Shown piece after piece: positions 42,817 to 54,640 of a stretch of DNA of 64,000 nucleotides. The DNA comes from Gambelia wislizenii (lineage: Eukaryota; Chordata; Lepidosauria; Squamata; Crotaphytidae), in contig JAUMIR010000002.1 in the NCBI GenBank assembly GCA_030847615.1, forward strand, positions 239,153,809 to 239,217,808. Direction: 5' to 3'. The position numbers and the translations under genes are program-made. Position 1 is the first letter of the stretch; each line of letters begins with the position of its first letter. The notes below the pieces were generated by a model. It searched no databases. It worked only from the letters and a program-made list of their open reading frames with translations, and was not told the DNA's origin.

Positions 42817-43125
42817 GGAGATTATCAGACATGGCAAAAAACACAAGAGCAGCACGTGAGGATGACGTTACTATCCCGCGAACAGCTCCCAGTTTCAGAT
42901 GTCATTGTCAACCTTGTGTGCTAATTCTGTGCTGCAGCCGTAAGGCATTGCTTTTCATTGAGGGGGCAGTCAATGAAAAGTGATGCCTTATTCGTGGCTG
43001 CAGCACAGAGTCAGCACATGAGGATGACAACTGTGTCTGAAACTGGGACCCATTTGCGGGACAGTAATGTCATCCTCACATGCTACTCTTGTTTGTTTGT
43101 TTTTTGGACATATCTGGAAATTTCC
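42817..43125. mobile_element. GGAGATTATC-ended hairpin MITE
   Basis: Left GGAGATTATCAGACATGGCAAAAAA and right TTTTTTGGACATATCTGGAAATTTCC. Mirrored blocks: AGCACGTGAGGATGAC / GTCATCCTCACATGCT, CAGTTTCAGA / TCTGAAACTG, CTGTGCTGCAGCC / GGCTGCAGCACAG, and CTTTTCATTGA / TCAATGAAAAG. The outer 3 bases are TTA and TAA. Internal sequence differs from the 34350 palindrome although the ends agree. Confidence 0.88.
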
Positions 43126-44951
43126 TAAGACTCCTTCCATGACAAGCAAAAGAGGAATCCTTGGTGAGGCATGCTAAAATCTGTCTCATTAATCTGAGGA
43201 CGAGAATGTGATTTGCTTGTTAGAACTGCTAGAACCCCTGTTATTTATGAAATGTCATTCAAGAGAAGCCTCAGCCCTGGAATGGAATGGAATCCTTCTG
43301 TGTATAACAAATGACCCAATACATTCTTGCAAACTACAAGTACTCGTAGTTAGTTACAAGGATATTTGAATGCACATGATGCATGTAATAATATACTGTA
43401 TGCAATAATACAATGATGCTGTAATTGTACATTAGAAGACAGTAGCACTGTACAATTGAACAATGCAAATGTCATGACTTTGAGGACACATTGATGGTAT
43501 CTCTACCGGGGAAAGGTAGTGGAAAAACAATTGTTGACCTCAACTGTTTATTTTATGCTTTGATAATTACAGAAGTGAGGTTAAGTGACTGCAAAATAAT
43601 TTTTTATCCTGAACTATTAGTATTATACACTCAGAAAGGATTCTATAAGACAACAAGGGCTAAAAGTGAAAGTAAGCACAATTGTTCAGGTTCATATTAA
43701 ATGTTATTGAATGGTCAAACACATGCACAAACCAGTTGTCTTTTTTCACAGTATTACCCAACTGACTTGGAAAACTGTCTTATTCATCCATAACCAGGTG
43801 TTGAAGTGTTGAGGTGTGGTGGAATATCTCAAAGAATGTGTTATATCCACATGATGTATGTATGATTAGAGTGTGGTGGTGATGGAGGTGGTAGGGACAC
43901 ATATGACATCAACAATAGCTCTATTCAGGTTTTAGGAAGGATGCAGGCACTAGACACTGTTGCTATTTTTGTTCCCCTGTGTGCATGGAGGGTGACTTTC
44001 TGGATAAGAGAGCATCCTCTGTCCATAGAGGTTTTATGTATGGTTGAGAGCTCTGAGAAAATCACAGTTCAGTTTCATTATAGATACATGAAAATGCAGG
44101 CAACAACTTTCTGGATTACAATTGAAAACTATTTTGTCTTGCTGATGAAATAATCTACCTAGACCTTGGAAGAATAACATTTGCGGTGGCAGGAGGATTA
44201 CACATCCTAGAACCCCCCATGCTGGCTGTGGGATTCTAGAATATGTAGTCTTAAAACGTAATATTTCCAAACTGTGCACTAACATATTGGGGGAATACGC
44301 TTCCCATTTTACATCCCATTCTAAGCCATTCTAAGCCAAGAACCACTTCTTGCAGAAGCCTCCTGCCATCCCCTTTTGCCTCCCCAAAGCCAATTGTTCA
44401 TTTTGCAGATGCTCATGCATATCCTCTCAGATCTTGCATATTATTTTATTTACCCTAGGCAGAACTATTTCAAATAGTTTGGCAATTCCCTGTAGAAATC
44501 CATCAAAATAGCACAGCAGCTCTTTTCTCACACCAAATCGAGTTTCCCACATGAGTCTCCTGTCATGAGTCAAGCTCGGTAATGGTTCCTATCATTCTGA
44601 TATGATACCTCCTTTCTGCATTGGCCCACTACTAAATCAAAAGGAGAATAGCACAGGACTCTTAGAGTGTGTTTTACTAGCTCGGGAACCTGAGTGTTAG
44701 CAGATCCAGAGGTGGCTTCTATCCTGCAACCATCTTACCTCACTCATGGAACTTTGCAGGAAGCCCAGATGATGCCATTTTTGCTTTGTTACCTTCCTTT
44801 GCTTCTCCATGGCTGCTTCCCTCTTCTTCCCTTTCACCAAAAACAACCCTCCCCCAAAAAAAAACTACATTAAGGAGAAAAGGATGGAATCATTGCACAG
44901 TGCCTTTTGATTAGTATCACTTGACCCTTTCATTTGGGAGTAACAAAGGAG
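43126..44951. other. No gene recognised; small MITE fragment
   Basis: Bases 44190-44280 (CCATGCTGGCTGTGGGATTCTAGAATATGTAGTC) are a worn half of a hAT-like MITE. CCATTCTAAG is repeated in tandem at 44318-44337. Otherwise unassigned. Confidence 0.45.
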
Positions 44952-45511
44952 AGTCCTTAATCAGACCATCCTCCTCAAATGTTCTTTTGCTGGCATATTT
45001 TGAAGCATTTTTTTGCCGGCAAAAGAATCCCCACCACCAGACCTTACCTTAGTCCATTAAAGAGGCAGCCCAGGCACTAACGGAGGAGTTCTGTTCACTT
45101 CCTGGTTTAAGATCTCACTGATTCTTGTGAGAAGACGCGAGCGCAGCAAATTCAAAAATAAAAGTAAAATAAAGATATAAGAAGTATGCACAAGCACAAA
45201 AACACACTTTAAAAGTCCCAGGTACACGGGGGGAGGTGTTCATAAAAAGAGCGTTCACTACCTGGCTGCCGCAATCTCACTCAGAAGTGTTCTGTCATTC
45301 ACGTGAGCTAAATGGCGCAAGGATTCGAACACTGGCAATGCTGACAACAAATTGTCATGGGTGATCAATTAATGGTTTGGCCTGTCAATAAAAAGGAATG
45401 GGATTTTTCTCAATACATGATCATGAAAGGACAGCATCATCTGCTATGTGCACCCCTTCACGATCATTAGGCATCCTTATGACGCCATATGTGCAGCATC
45501 TGATAAAGTCC
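44952..45511 (+). mobile_element. Nonautonomous DNA transposon, GGACTTTATC-ended variant (copy 2)
   Basis: Right end GCATCTGATAAAGTCC followed by TAA. The interior follows copy 2 at 13675: TTCTTTTGCTGGCAT...TTGCCGGCAAAAGAATC, CTTACCTTAG, CTGTTCACTTCCTGG, TTCTTGTGAGAAG, AAATTCAAAAATAAAAG, AACACACTTTAAAAG and ACTACCTGGCTGCC. The left outermost bases are worn. Confidence 0.75.
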
Positions 45512-46247
45512 TAAAAAAAGAAAGAAAAAGCAACAAGCAGTTTTCAAAAATCCAAGAGAAGCAGGCTGTGGGTAAAGAACCACCTAGGAAATGTGAAATT
45601 TCTGACTATTTACCTAATTAATTATCTAATAATTCTGGATTTAAGTTTATGGATCATTTGTAAGTCAATTGGCTAAGTTTAAAATACATTCAATTAAGTT
45701 GCCTCTTTTATGTTTAGAAAATGTCTAACTTAATAGATGCTCTTAACAATGTAATGATAGGATACTCTTCTATAGAGCATCATCTTACCCATTCTTAGTT
45801 ATGAATGCCTTCAGTGTGCCATTATATTCATTCTTCTTAAAAGTAACTTCCCCAGCTCTGCCCATAAGCATCTGGTTGACCACTGTGCAACACTCTTCAT
45901 AGGTTGTTCTTGTAGCTTAGAAATTATTTTGAAAACTAATGGCTACAGTTATATTCCCAAGGCTCCAAAAACAGTTAACTATCATTCTAGTTACACATTT
46001 TTAAAAGTATCTCCTGTTTCCCTACTTTTTGCAAGTAACTAAAATGGCCTTTTTCCAAAAGTAACTTTTTAAAAGTAGAAAGTAAACTTTTAGTCACTTT
46101 TTGAAAAACATCTGAATGCTATAAACCTTCCCGCCCCTCCCCCCGAGTAAATGCTTTTGTTATAACAGTTTAGTAAGACAGGGAAAATTGTGCTTTGGTT
46201 GTTGTTGTTTTTCTTGTTATGCTTGATTCACACTCTTCTTACACTAA
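45512..46247. other. No gene recognised
   Basis: AT-rich unassigned stretch. Confidence 0.45.
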
Positions 46248-46897
46248 GGGCTTGTCTAAATGGTGAAAATACTCCTCATAGAATTCGAGGAGAATTCATT
46301 TTGTCTAAATGGGATCCCACATCAATCCACCATATGCAGAAGGAGGGGGACACCAAATACTCCACGCGAAAAGCCTTCACGGCTTTTCCCATAATTTTTT
46401 TAAAACTCTGAAGGAAATGTGCATTCCCCCTCATTGGGACAACCAGTTCACTTTGCTGTGCATTCCTGGTAAGAGCGGAAGTGGAAAGCTGATTGGTCAG
46501 ACATGCACAGGGGGTGGAGCTTGCTGGCAAGGCAAGTGCCCGGAACCACCATGTTGGATTTTCATCTTAGCGATTGTGCACTGAGGCAATGAAACAACAT
46601 TTCTCTCTCTCTTTTTGAGTTTATTTAAGCAAAAGATCAGACTTCCGCACCTTGGATTTGCTTTTTTTTTTTTTAAAAAAAATACTGTTCAGTGGCAGCA
46701 ACTGGTGACAATAGAAAACACAAGTAATTCACTCACACCCACTATCTTGATTTTCAGGCATGTCCGTTTGAAAAACAAATGTGCATGGCTTCACATGCCT
46801 ATGATCTTCGGGAGGAAAATGGAGACAAATGAAAGCTGCTGCGCATTGGTGTTGGTGCACATCAATCCACATTATATTGCCTTGTATAGATGAGCCC
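46248..46897. mobile_element. GGGCTTGTCTAC-type DNA element, about 650 bp
   Basis: Ends GGGCTTGTCTAAATGGTG and GTATAGATGAGCCC, with TAA/TTG outside. Interior GAAAATACTCCTCATAGAATTC, AAAGCCTTCACGGCTTTTCCC, TCTGTATAG-like end blocks and GGTGGAGCTTGCTGGCAAGGC match 9914-10516. CACGCGAAAAGCC holds a perfect small hairpin (AAAAGCCTTCACGGCTTTT-like). Confidence 0.78.
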
Positions 46898-47125
46898 TTG
46901 GTTCACATCAACTGAGCCACTTGGAACCAGGTGCAAATTATTTTCCCAACAGAAATAAGCCAAAATATGTGTTATTGTAAGTTTTCATGGATGAGCCCAC
47001 AAATCAAGCTCATGGTGTTAAGTACATTTGTTACTACATTGGTATTTAGACAGATGCTTATTTAATATTATTTATTTATGTTTTACATTTATATCCCACT
47101 TTTCTTTCAATAAACTCAAGGTAGT
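46898..47125. other. Unassigned, ending in a LINE/SINE-tail-like stretch
   Basis: 47070-47110 (TTATTTATGTTTTACATTTATATCCCAC) resembles an inverted LINE 3' tail. No gene. Confidence 0.35.
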
Positions 47126-47478
47126 GCGCATGGCTTCTATCTTCTCCTTTTATACTAACAACAAGGACTCCCTGAAACAACATCTCAGGCTTGGCCAGAT
47201 TGATCACCAACGGTGGTCCGCCCTGGCCTCACATCGGGAGGCATGGAGACGCACTATCCACAATGCTGCAGCCTTATTTGAGAACTCACGACGAACAAGT
47301 CTTGAAGAGAAACGACAACGCAGAAAGAATCACAACCCAAAAACATCACCCAAGGAGACCTTCTTCTGTGCTTTCTGCAACCGGACTTGTTTATCTCGGA
47401 TTGGCCTTTTTAGTCATCAGCGCGCTTGCAGAAGGCGCGGGATGAGTCCTTCCTGAATCTTCGTTTGCGAAGAAAAGC
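47126..47478 (+). mobile_element. C-terminal fragment of a non-LTR retrotransposon protein, open frame
   Basis: Within the 47028-47456 frame the LINE part spans about codons 35-142. It reads KDSLKQHLRLGQIDHQRW, a LASHREAWRR block, LEEKRQRRKNHNP, and then a C2HC knuckle: C-x2-C, a further C, and SRIGLFSHQRAC before the stop at 47454. It is uninterrupted over about 108 codons, unlike the copy at 8917-9272. The RT and endonuclease parts are absent, so this is a 5'-truncated LINE end, not a gene. The N-terminal 34 codons read through flanking DNA. Confidence 0.75.
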
Positions 47479-47691
47479 CAGAGAGAGAGAGACACCTGTG
47501 ATGTAGATCAGACTTCGAAAAACAGTGATGGGTCACCCAATGGGCTTCATAGCTCTGTGGGAATGTCAACTTGGATCTCCCAAATCCAAGTCTAACAATT
47601 TGACCACAGTTTTAGATCCAGTAAACACATTCCAAAAACAAATTTGCAACACATTTCAGTTTTTTATTTAATAACCATATTAACATCTATA
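47479..47691. other. No feature recognised
   Basis: Short spacer between two LINE fragments. Confidence 0.4.
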
Positions 47692-48829
47692 TGAAGCCGC
47701 TGGGTGAGATTATTCGGAGTTATGGGGCTGGGTGTTATCAGTACGCTGATGACACCCAGATCTATTTCTCCTTGTCCCAATCATCGGCCTCGAATTCCAA
47801 TGGCATCTCTCCTCTTAATGACTGTCTTAAAGCAGTAATGGGCTGGATGAGGAAAAACAGATTGAGATTAAATCCGGACAAAACGGAGGTGCTCACGGTA
47901 GCGGCCCCGAAACCAGGAGTTGGGTTGCAACCTCCAGTCCTGAATGGGGTCATGCTCTCCATTAAGGACTGTGTTCGCAGTTTGGGGGTGCTCCTTGATT
48001 CATCACTTCAGATGATTAGTCAGGTGAATGCGACGGTCAGGAGTGCCTGTTATCAGCTTTGGCTGATACGCCAGCTGCGCCCTTTCCTGGAAGTAAGGGA
48101 CCTCGAGTGTGGTGCACGCGCTGGTAACCTCTCATCTAGATTTCTGCAATGCGCTCTACATGGGGCTACCCTCGTGCTTGGTCTGGAAACTTCAGTTGGT
48201 ACAAAATATGGCAGCCAGAGTGGTCTCGGGAACATCTCGGAGAGACCATATAACTCCAGTATTGAAATCTCTCCATTGGCTGCCTATCAGTTTCCAGGCC
48301 CAATATAAGGTGTTGGTTATTACCTCTAAAGCCCTAAATGGCTTGGGTCCAACTTATCTCCAGAACCGCCTCCTCCCATACAATCCTCCCCATGCATCCG
48401 GTCCTCTGGGAGGAATTTGCTTCAGCCACAAAAATCTCGGCGTCTGCAACCTCCCAGAGGGCCCTTTCGGTAATCGCCCCCAAATTATGGAATGGCCTGC
48501 CGAACGAGATCCATCAGATGACTAGCTTGAGTAGCTTTTAAAAAGCACTAAAGATGGATCTCTTTCATCAGGCCTTTCCTGATTAGATCCTGGCCTCAGG
48601 AAGCTGCGTCTCCTGGCTTTTCTTAAATCATGTATATATTTGTTTTTAATGTGATTTTAGTTAGATGGTTTTAATTTTATAGTGTTTAATGTCTTTTATG
48701 GGGGTGGGTGGGGGTGGGTGGTGTTTTTAGTCATTATTATAATGTTTTAATTGTCGGAAGCCGCCCCGATTGTTTTTAGCAGAGGGGCGGGGTATTATTT
48801 ATTATTATTATTATTATTATTAGTTACTA
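47692..48829 (+). mobile_element. L2-like LINE, 5'-truncated, with RT catalytic box
   Basis: The first frame (47691-48100) has the reverse-transcriptase catalytic box YQYADDTQIYFS, then WMRKNRLRLNPDKTEVL, typical of L2/CR1-group LINEs. A frame change near 48110 moves the reading to 48109-48525: LVTSHLDFCNALYMGLPSCL, KLQLVQNMAARVVSGTSRR and DHITPVLKSLHWLP. A second change leads to 48338-48541 with RALSVIAPKLWNGLP. The 3' end is GGAAGCCGCCCCGATTG...AGAGGGGCGGGGTATTATTT and a (TTA)n tail. It is a pseudogene copy; the endonuclease and RT N-terminal parts are missing. Confidence 0.95.
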
Positions 48830-49781
48830 AATTAGTTTAGCAACACTTCCTCTTTTCTCATTGTAATTTTGCAGGGTAACTAAAATTAAACATACCTTAC
48901 AAAGCCAAGCACCGTCAAAGTGATATTTACCTCAACTTTGATAAAAACTGCAACATTCTCATAACTAAAATTTAGTTAATCAGGGCATATAAATAGTTTG
49001 TAAAATGTGGCAAGTTGTATGAAATTATTTTCTTAAAGTATTGTTTTCTTTTTTTCTTTTTAGTCTCCACTACATGTGGATTTTCAAGTATTTCTACACC
49101 TTTCCAAGCCATCTAGCTTTTATAGATATAAAGAAATGTCTGGTTTCAGTGATATGAATCTTTTTTTTAAAATTACTTATGAAATGGGGTAGGCATGGAG
49201 AAAGATCACTCCAAGACCAGAGACCCCAAAAACTCCTTAACCCAATTGATTCTGCTGGAATTACTCTTGAAAACGTAGTTTGAATCTTGCAACCTAAACC
49301 TTATAATTCCCAAACTTGAGAATCTTTTTTTAAAAAGCAAGGAGTTGCTTCTGTCTCACATAAATCTAGACCATATATAAAGGAGCAATGTAAAATGTCA
49401 TAGCTCCTTAGCACAGTGGTTTATTTAATTCATTTTAACTTAATTAATTACACAATTCTCGAGAAACTTTAATACCAAAATTCCAACTTAAGTCAGTCAC
49501 TTTACTTCTACAATAAATGTAATTCACATCTTTTTCATTAGTACATTTCCAACTTAATTAGCAAATGCCATAACTTAGTTGATTTTAATTAGTTGGTTCT
49601 TAACACTATTCTTATGCTCCTATGATAGCATGGCATGCTGTAAGGCAGGACCACAGGTTGGGGGGAAGGAGCCAGGACCAAAGAATACAAGCTAAATAAA
49701 AGGCATAACAGTGTAGAAGTAGGTCTTGTTGCCTGAGCAGAGCTCATACGCAAGATGAGGCCCTGCATAGAAAGATGCAGA
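48830..49781. other. No gene recognised; AT-rich, possible conserved block
   Basis: 49410-49605 is rich in TTAATTAATT and CTTAATTAG homeodomain-like sites, the look of a conserved noncoding element or plain AT-rich DNA. Confidence 0.4.
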
Positions 49782-50292
49782 GAGCCAGTGAGATATAGTG
49801 GTTTGAGTGTTGGGCTATGACTTTGGAGGGCAGAGTTCAAATCATGGAAACCCACTAGGTGACCTTGAGCAAGTCACACTCTCTCAGCCTCATTGAAAGG
49901 CAGAGGCAACTCCCCCTGAACTAATTTTACCAAGGGGCCTACCATATTCTGAAGTAAAATGGTTTATCTTCCATGCTGCCTTACTGCACAACATCATTGT
50001 TCTTTTTGTTCTGGTCCTGTGGGAGACTGAGGTAAAACTGTGTATTTTTGCTAACCGGAAAAATCCTTTAGCAAAAAGACATGGTTTTACCTTGGTCTCC
50101 CATGTTACTGGAATGGCAGAACACCAGATGAACGATGACATCATGCACTAAGGCAGCATGGAAGATGGCACCGTCCTGGTGCACTTCTGCTTTACTTCAG
50201 AGTGCAGCAAGCCCAAATAAAACACCATGATAGGTTCACCTTAGGGTCACCATGAGCTGAAAGTGGCTTGAAGGCATACAACCAGCAACATA
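49782..50292 (+). mobile_element. Sauria-type SINE split by a hairpin insert
   Basis: Head GAGCCAGTGAGATATAGTGGTTTGAGTG, B-box-like GAGTTCAAATC, CCTTGAGCAAGTCACACTC middle; the tail resumes after the insert with ACACCATGATAGGTTCACC, TTAGGGTCACCATGAGC and CTTGAAGGCATACAACCAGCAA. The insert is 49935-50214. Confidence 0.9.
49935..50214. mobile_element. Hairpin MITE inside a Sauria SINE
   Basis: 280 bases between ACCAAG and AAATAAAAC of the SINE. CTGAAGTAAA near the left is mirrored by TTTACTTCAG near the right, ATCTTCCATGCTGCCTTA by TAAGGCAGCATGGAAGAT, and GTGGGAGACTGAGGTAAAA by TTTTACCTTGGTCTCCCAT. The outer GGGC/GCCC suggests the ends. The duplication is unclear. Confidence 0.85.
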
Positions 50293-50431
50293 GACAGACA
50301 GTGAGCAAATAGCACTCCTCACTGGGAAGGCTATCACTTGCAGTTCAGTGATTCACCACAAGGTGCAGCCATGCAAGATTCTAGCACCTGGTGGCCTCTG
50401 CCAAAACAGTGCCATCCATACACAAGGGAGA

Positions 50432-50640
50432 ATTACATACTCCTCAAAATGTCACAGATGAAAACTGGAACACACATGACCAAGCAACATCAGAGTATGG
50501 TCAAGATGGCGAACGTTATTAATGAGAAACAGCAGACAAGTTAGGAGAGGCTGGAGCAGTTTGCTTTTGCCTGAGCCTCCTGGGAAGGGCAAGATTCCCT
50601 CCTCCTCTCCTCTCTCCTCATTGAATTAATTGAGTCCAAA
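50432..50640 (+). repeat. Unclassified dispersed repeat U1 (copy 2)
   Basis: Aligns with 3788-4010 over its whole length (CACAGATGAAAACTGGAACAC, GGTCAAGATGGCGAACG, TTAGGAGAGGCTGGAGCAGT, TTGCTTTTGCCTGAGC). Family unknown. Confidence 0.6.
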
Positions 50641-52956
50641 CTACTGTTACAGTCTGAACTGAGTTTGCAGCAATCAAAGTAAGCTGAGAACAAAGAGGGA
50701 AAATAGGAAGAGAAGAGGGAAACTGGGACATTTTAAAAGCAACTGGAAAGTGGGACAGCCAAGGATTAATCATAACTCTCTGCCAGGTCAGGATAGCTAG
50801 AGGGCATTGAATTATTAGCAGGCTTGGGAAAACCTCAAAGTTTGTCCAAGTGTGTGTATGTATGTGCAGTCAAATCACAATCATCTCACAATTTAAGCTT
50901 CCCTTCTACAGAATGGGGGCAAACAATCATACACTCCACAGGGTTGTTTTGAAATGCAACATGAAATTTATAGTACAGTACCCTCGAAATTAAAATACAA
51001 TACAAATCACAGGTTTGGGTGTTTTGTTTTGTTTTGTTTTTTAAAAAAGCATGACTTGGATATATTGATAGTACTACTCATGTTTGCATTTTTGCAAATT
51101 GTCCCATTTATCTCTGTCATGTGGGTGGGTGGGTGGAAGGGAGTAGGGAATCAACCAGCCCTTATGTTTTTCAGACCTTGAGGCTTTTTCCAATTTCTCT
51201 TTGAATCAAGGGAAAAAAACCATTAAGATTATACAACTGCATTAAGTGTCTCCTGATGGACAAGAAAGGACATGCAACTAACCCCACATCGTTTCTGTCT
51301 CACATAAATCTAGACAAAGTTCTTTTGTACCCAACTGCAATGAGACACCTTCCCGTCTCCCTGTCAGCCACCTCGGAGGGCTTTTTATTATTTTCATTTT
51401 TTTTTCTTTTCTTCTTCTTCTTCTTTTTTTTTATTTTTTCTCTCAGTATATTTCCCATGACAGTTTGTGTAGATAGTTAGGCACTATGTAATTATCATCC
51501 CAGCTAAAAGGCAAGACTTGATTTATATCTGACAGGTATCACCTTTCTAAGAGAGGATGGCATTAACACTTAAGTTGCTTGTACAACACTCTCTCTCTCT
51601 CTCTATCTATCTATCTCTCTCTCTCTCTGGATGAGGTTGAGGTGAGAAAAAGGAGGAGGAATTACCTTTATACATTCTTTCTCATTTGTCCTAAAGCATT
51701 TTTTCTAGGGTGGGGAATAGGGAAACAAAAAGTGTACCCCAGCCTTTGGATAAACAGCAAAGAAGATCCTATGAGCTTCTCATTTTGATGATCTCTCTCC
51801 CATGCTTATGCCATCATCCAAACCTGTGTTGTGTGTTTTATTTCCCCAGGCCTCCTTGCCTTCTGGAAGGAGAAGAATGTACAAGCATATCTCAGCACAT
51901 AGTTGATGCCCAGCTTACACACCCTGAAATGTCTGATTATAGCTTGTGGAGCCAGTGTGATGTATCATGTCAGAGAAACAGATGTGCCAAACAGACTTAC
52001 TCTTGTGGTGTGTGTGTGTGGGGCAGGGGATGGGGGGAGAGCACCTTCTTGCAGAAAGGTTGAATTGTATGGGCTGCTGTTGATGAGTTGCTTCCCTCCT
52101 CCTTCCTCGTCTTTCCCAGAAGCCGCTTTAATAATTGCTCTGACATTGCTCATAGCAAGGGAAGGGCTGCAGTGAAACAGTCAACATTCGAGCCATTTGC
52201 CAGCAATTCTTGTCTTCAGGGAATGGGCCCCTCCAAACCAAGAAATTCACCACTGTTTGAATAGTATTCCCTCCCAATGAACAATATTGGGGGGGGGAGG
52301 GATCCCGGAAAACAAGGCCTCATTTGTCATTTTCCAAACTTTTGAATTCAGCTCAGTAACATATCATCACAACTTTTCAAGAATGGAAGATTTGTTATTT
52401 CTCCTCCTCCTCCCACACAAACACACACATACAGTATCTCACCTCCTTGAAAGGAGGGGAGGAATGTGTGTGTGTATGCTTTTGTGTTTTTATTTCCTCT
52501 ACTATGAAGTCCTGTGGCTTTTAGCTTCTAAACATCTTTAAGCTTTACTTCCCCCACCCCCCCCTTTTTTTTTTTTGGCTAACACAACCAAGATTGATTG
52601 ACTTGTGTTTTTGGTTCCTTTGCTAACCTAGCTCTCTCCCAAAGCCTAAGGTATCACGAGGTGGTTATGGGATACAAATAAAACAATAGAATCACAGTAA
52701 AAACAGTAAGTGACCCATAAAACAGCACAAAAGTAGCGTATTAAAATAAGCTTTCTGAGTACTTTGTGAGGTTCCTGGAAACAGAATGCTTTTGATATTC
52801 TTCATACCCCTCTAAGGCCAAACTGTATGTAGAGGATCCGTGGTTAAAATTCCCATGTTACATCTGACAACCAGGAGAGAAGTCAGACAGGGCAAGAGAA
52901 TCAGTTTCACCCAGGAATTACTGTAGCTCAGTCACTACTGCATATCAAAAATACAA
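50641..52956. other. No gene recognised; pyrimidine tracts
   Basis: Contains TTC/T-rich tracts at 51396-51443, a CT/CTAT microsatellite at 51589-51628 and short TG and CA runs near 52010 and 52415. 52120-52260 is repeat-free with even composition. Frames at 51710-52541 show no family features. Confidence 0.45.
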
Positions 52957-54640
52957 CGATGATGATGATAATGATGATGATTTCTTACCCACCTCTCCCC
53001 AAGGCTAGAGGCAGGGTACATCATAAATTAAAATACATATATGATATAAAATCATTTTAAAACACATAGGATTAAAACAAACATTAAAATCATTCATACA
53101 CTTAAAATACTAATTTAAAATTCATAGATTAAAATCAGCTGAGTGGGCCTGTTGGAAAACATAGGTCTTTAGTGCTGTTTTAAATTCTGACAGCATGTTT
53201 AGCTATCTAATCTCTTCCAGCAGATAATTCCACAGTCTGGGGGCAGCTGATGAAAAGGTCCCTTGGGTGACAGTTGCCTGGCTGATTGAAGTAAATGTCC
53301 TCAGAGGACCTGAGTGTATGGGGCAGATTGTATGGGAGGAGGTAATCCTGAAGGTAACCTGGACTCAAACCAGGTAGGCCTTCAAAGGTAATAACCAACA
53401 CTTTGCACTTTGCCTGGAAACTAATTGGCAGCCAGTGGAGTGATTTTAATATTGGTGTAATATGCTCACTCCTGGATGTACCTGTAACCAGTCTGTCTGC
53501 TATATTTTGAACTAATTGGAGTTTCTGAACTTGGTACAGAGGTAGCCGAATGTACTGTGCATTGCAGAAGTCCAGCCTTGAGGTTACTAGTACATGTGCT
53601 ACCATCTTTAGATCTGCCAGTTGTAGGAAGGGGTGCAGCTGGTGTATTTGCCAAAGCTGATAACAGGTACTCCTGATTGTCATATCTATCTGAACATACA
53701 TTTGGAGGGATGGCTCCAGAAGCACTCCCAACCTACGAACACAATCTTTCAGGGGGAATATAACCCCATCCAGGACTGGTTGACACACCTCCATCCTCAG
53801 ATTAGGACCCTTGATAGTAAGGACCTCTGTCTTGTCTGGATTCAGTTTCAATTTGATTTTCTTCATCCAGCCCATTAGCTCCTCCATGCATTCATTCAGA
53901 GGAGACATGCTATCCTTAGCTAAAGCTGTTTTTGAAGGCATAGGGAAATATATTTGAGTGTCAGCACACTGATAGCATCCCACCCCATGCCCTCAGATGA
54001 TCTCTCCCAGCAGTTTCATGTAGATATTGAATAGCACTGGGGACAGAATGGCACCTTGTGGGATGCCATATAAAACTCCTTTTTTGAAGAGCAGCTATCC
54101 CCAAGTACTACCATCTGGAACCTGCCTGAGAGGTAGGACAAAAACCACTGAAGCACAGAGCCTCTGATTCCCAGCACTGCCCCCACAGGCATTCCAGAAG
54201 GATACCATGGTTGATGGTATCGAATGCCACTGAGAGGTCCAAAAGCATCAACAGGGACACACTCCCCCTTTGAGTGTTAAGACAGAGATCATCCACTAAG
54301 GCAACCATAGCAATCCCAACTCCATAGCCTGCTCTGAAGCTGATTTGAAATGGGTCAAGAAAAGGTGTGTTATCTACGCCTGCCTGGAATTAGAAGGCAG
54401 GTGCTTTCTCGATCACCTTGCCCCAAAAAAGGAAGATTAGACACTGGGTTATAATTATTAAGGTCTAGAGGATCCAGAGAGGGCTTTTTCAGAAGTGTTC
54501 TAACTACTACTTCTTTTAAACAAGATGGAAAGTTCCTCTCTCTGAGAGATGCATTAATAATATATTGCATTTGAAATTTAATTGCATCTCCTTCCTGGAT
54601 GACCAGCCAAGAAGAACAAAGATCAAGAATATTGTATATT
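52957..54640 (-). mobile_element. L2-like LINE with partial reverse transcriptase, decayed
   Basis: On the minus strand, in order: 54370-54570 FPSCLKEVVVRTLLKKPSLD then DLNNYNPVSNLPFL (start of the RT fingers); 54108-54308 SLLMLLDLSVAFDTINHGIL (RT palm, first aspartate); 53207-53983 CADTQIYF (the YADD box with bases lost), WMKKIKLKLNPDKTEVL, LQLVQNIADRLVTGTSRS then EHITPILKSLHWLP. The 3' end is near GGTGGGTAAGAAATC and a (ATC)n tail at 52957-52980. Stops and frame changes break it in at least three places. It is the longest LINE copy in the window. Confidence 0.93.

Noticed and set aside
47028..47456. 142-codon frame as a cellular zinc-finger gene
   Set aside because: The C-terminal part matches a LINE protein tail seen again at 8917-9272; the N-terminal part is flanking DNA.
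53207..53983. 258-codon minus frame as an active reverse transcriptase
   Set aside because: The YADD box has lost bases, the frame is broken upstream, and there is no endonuclease; it is a decayed L2-like copy.
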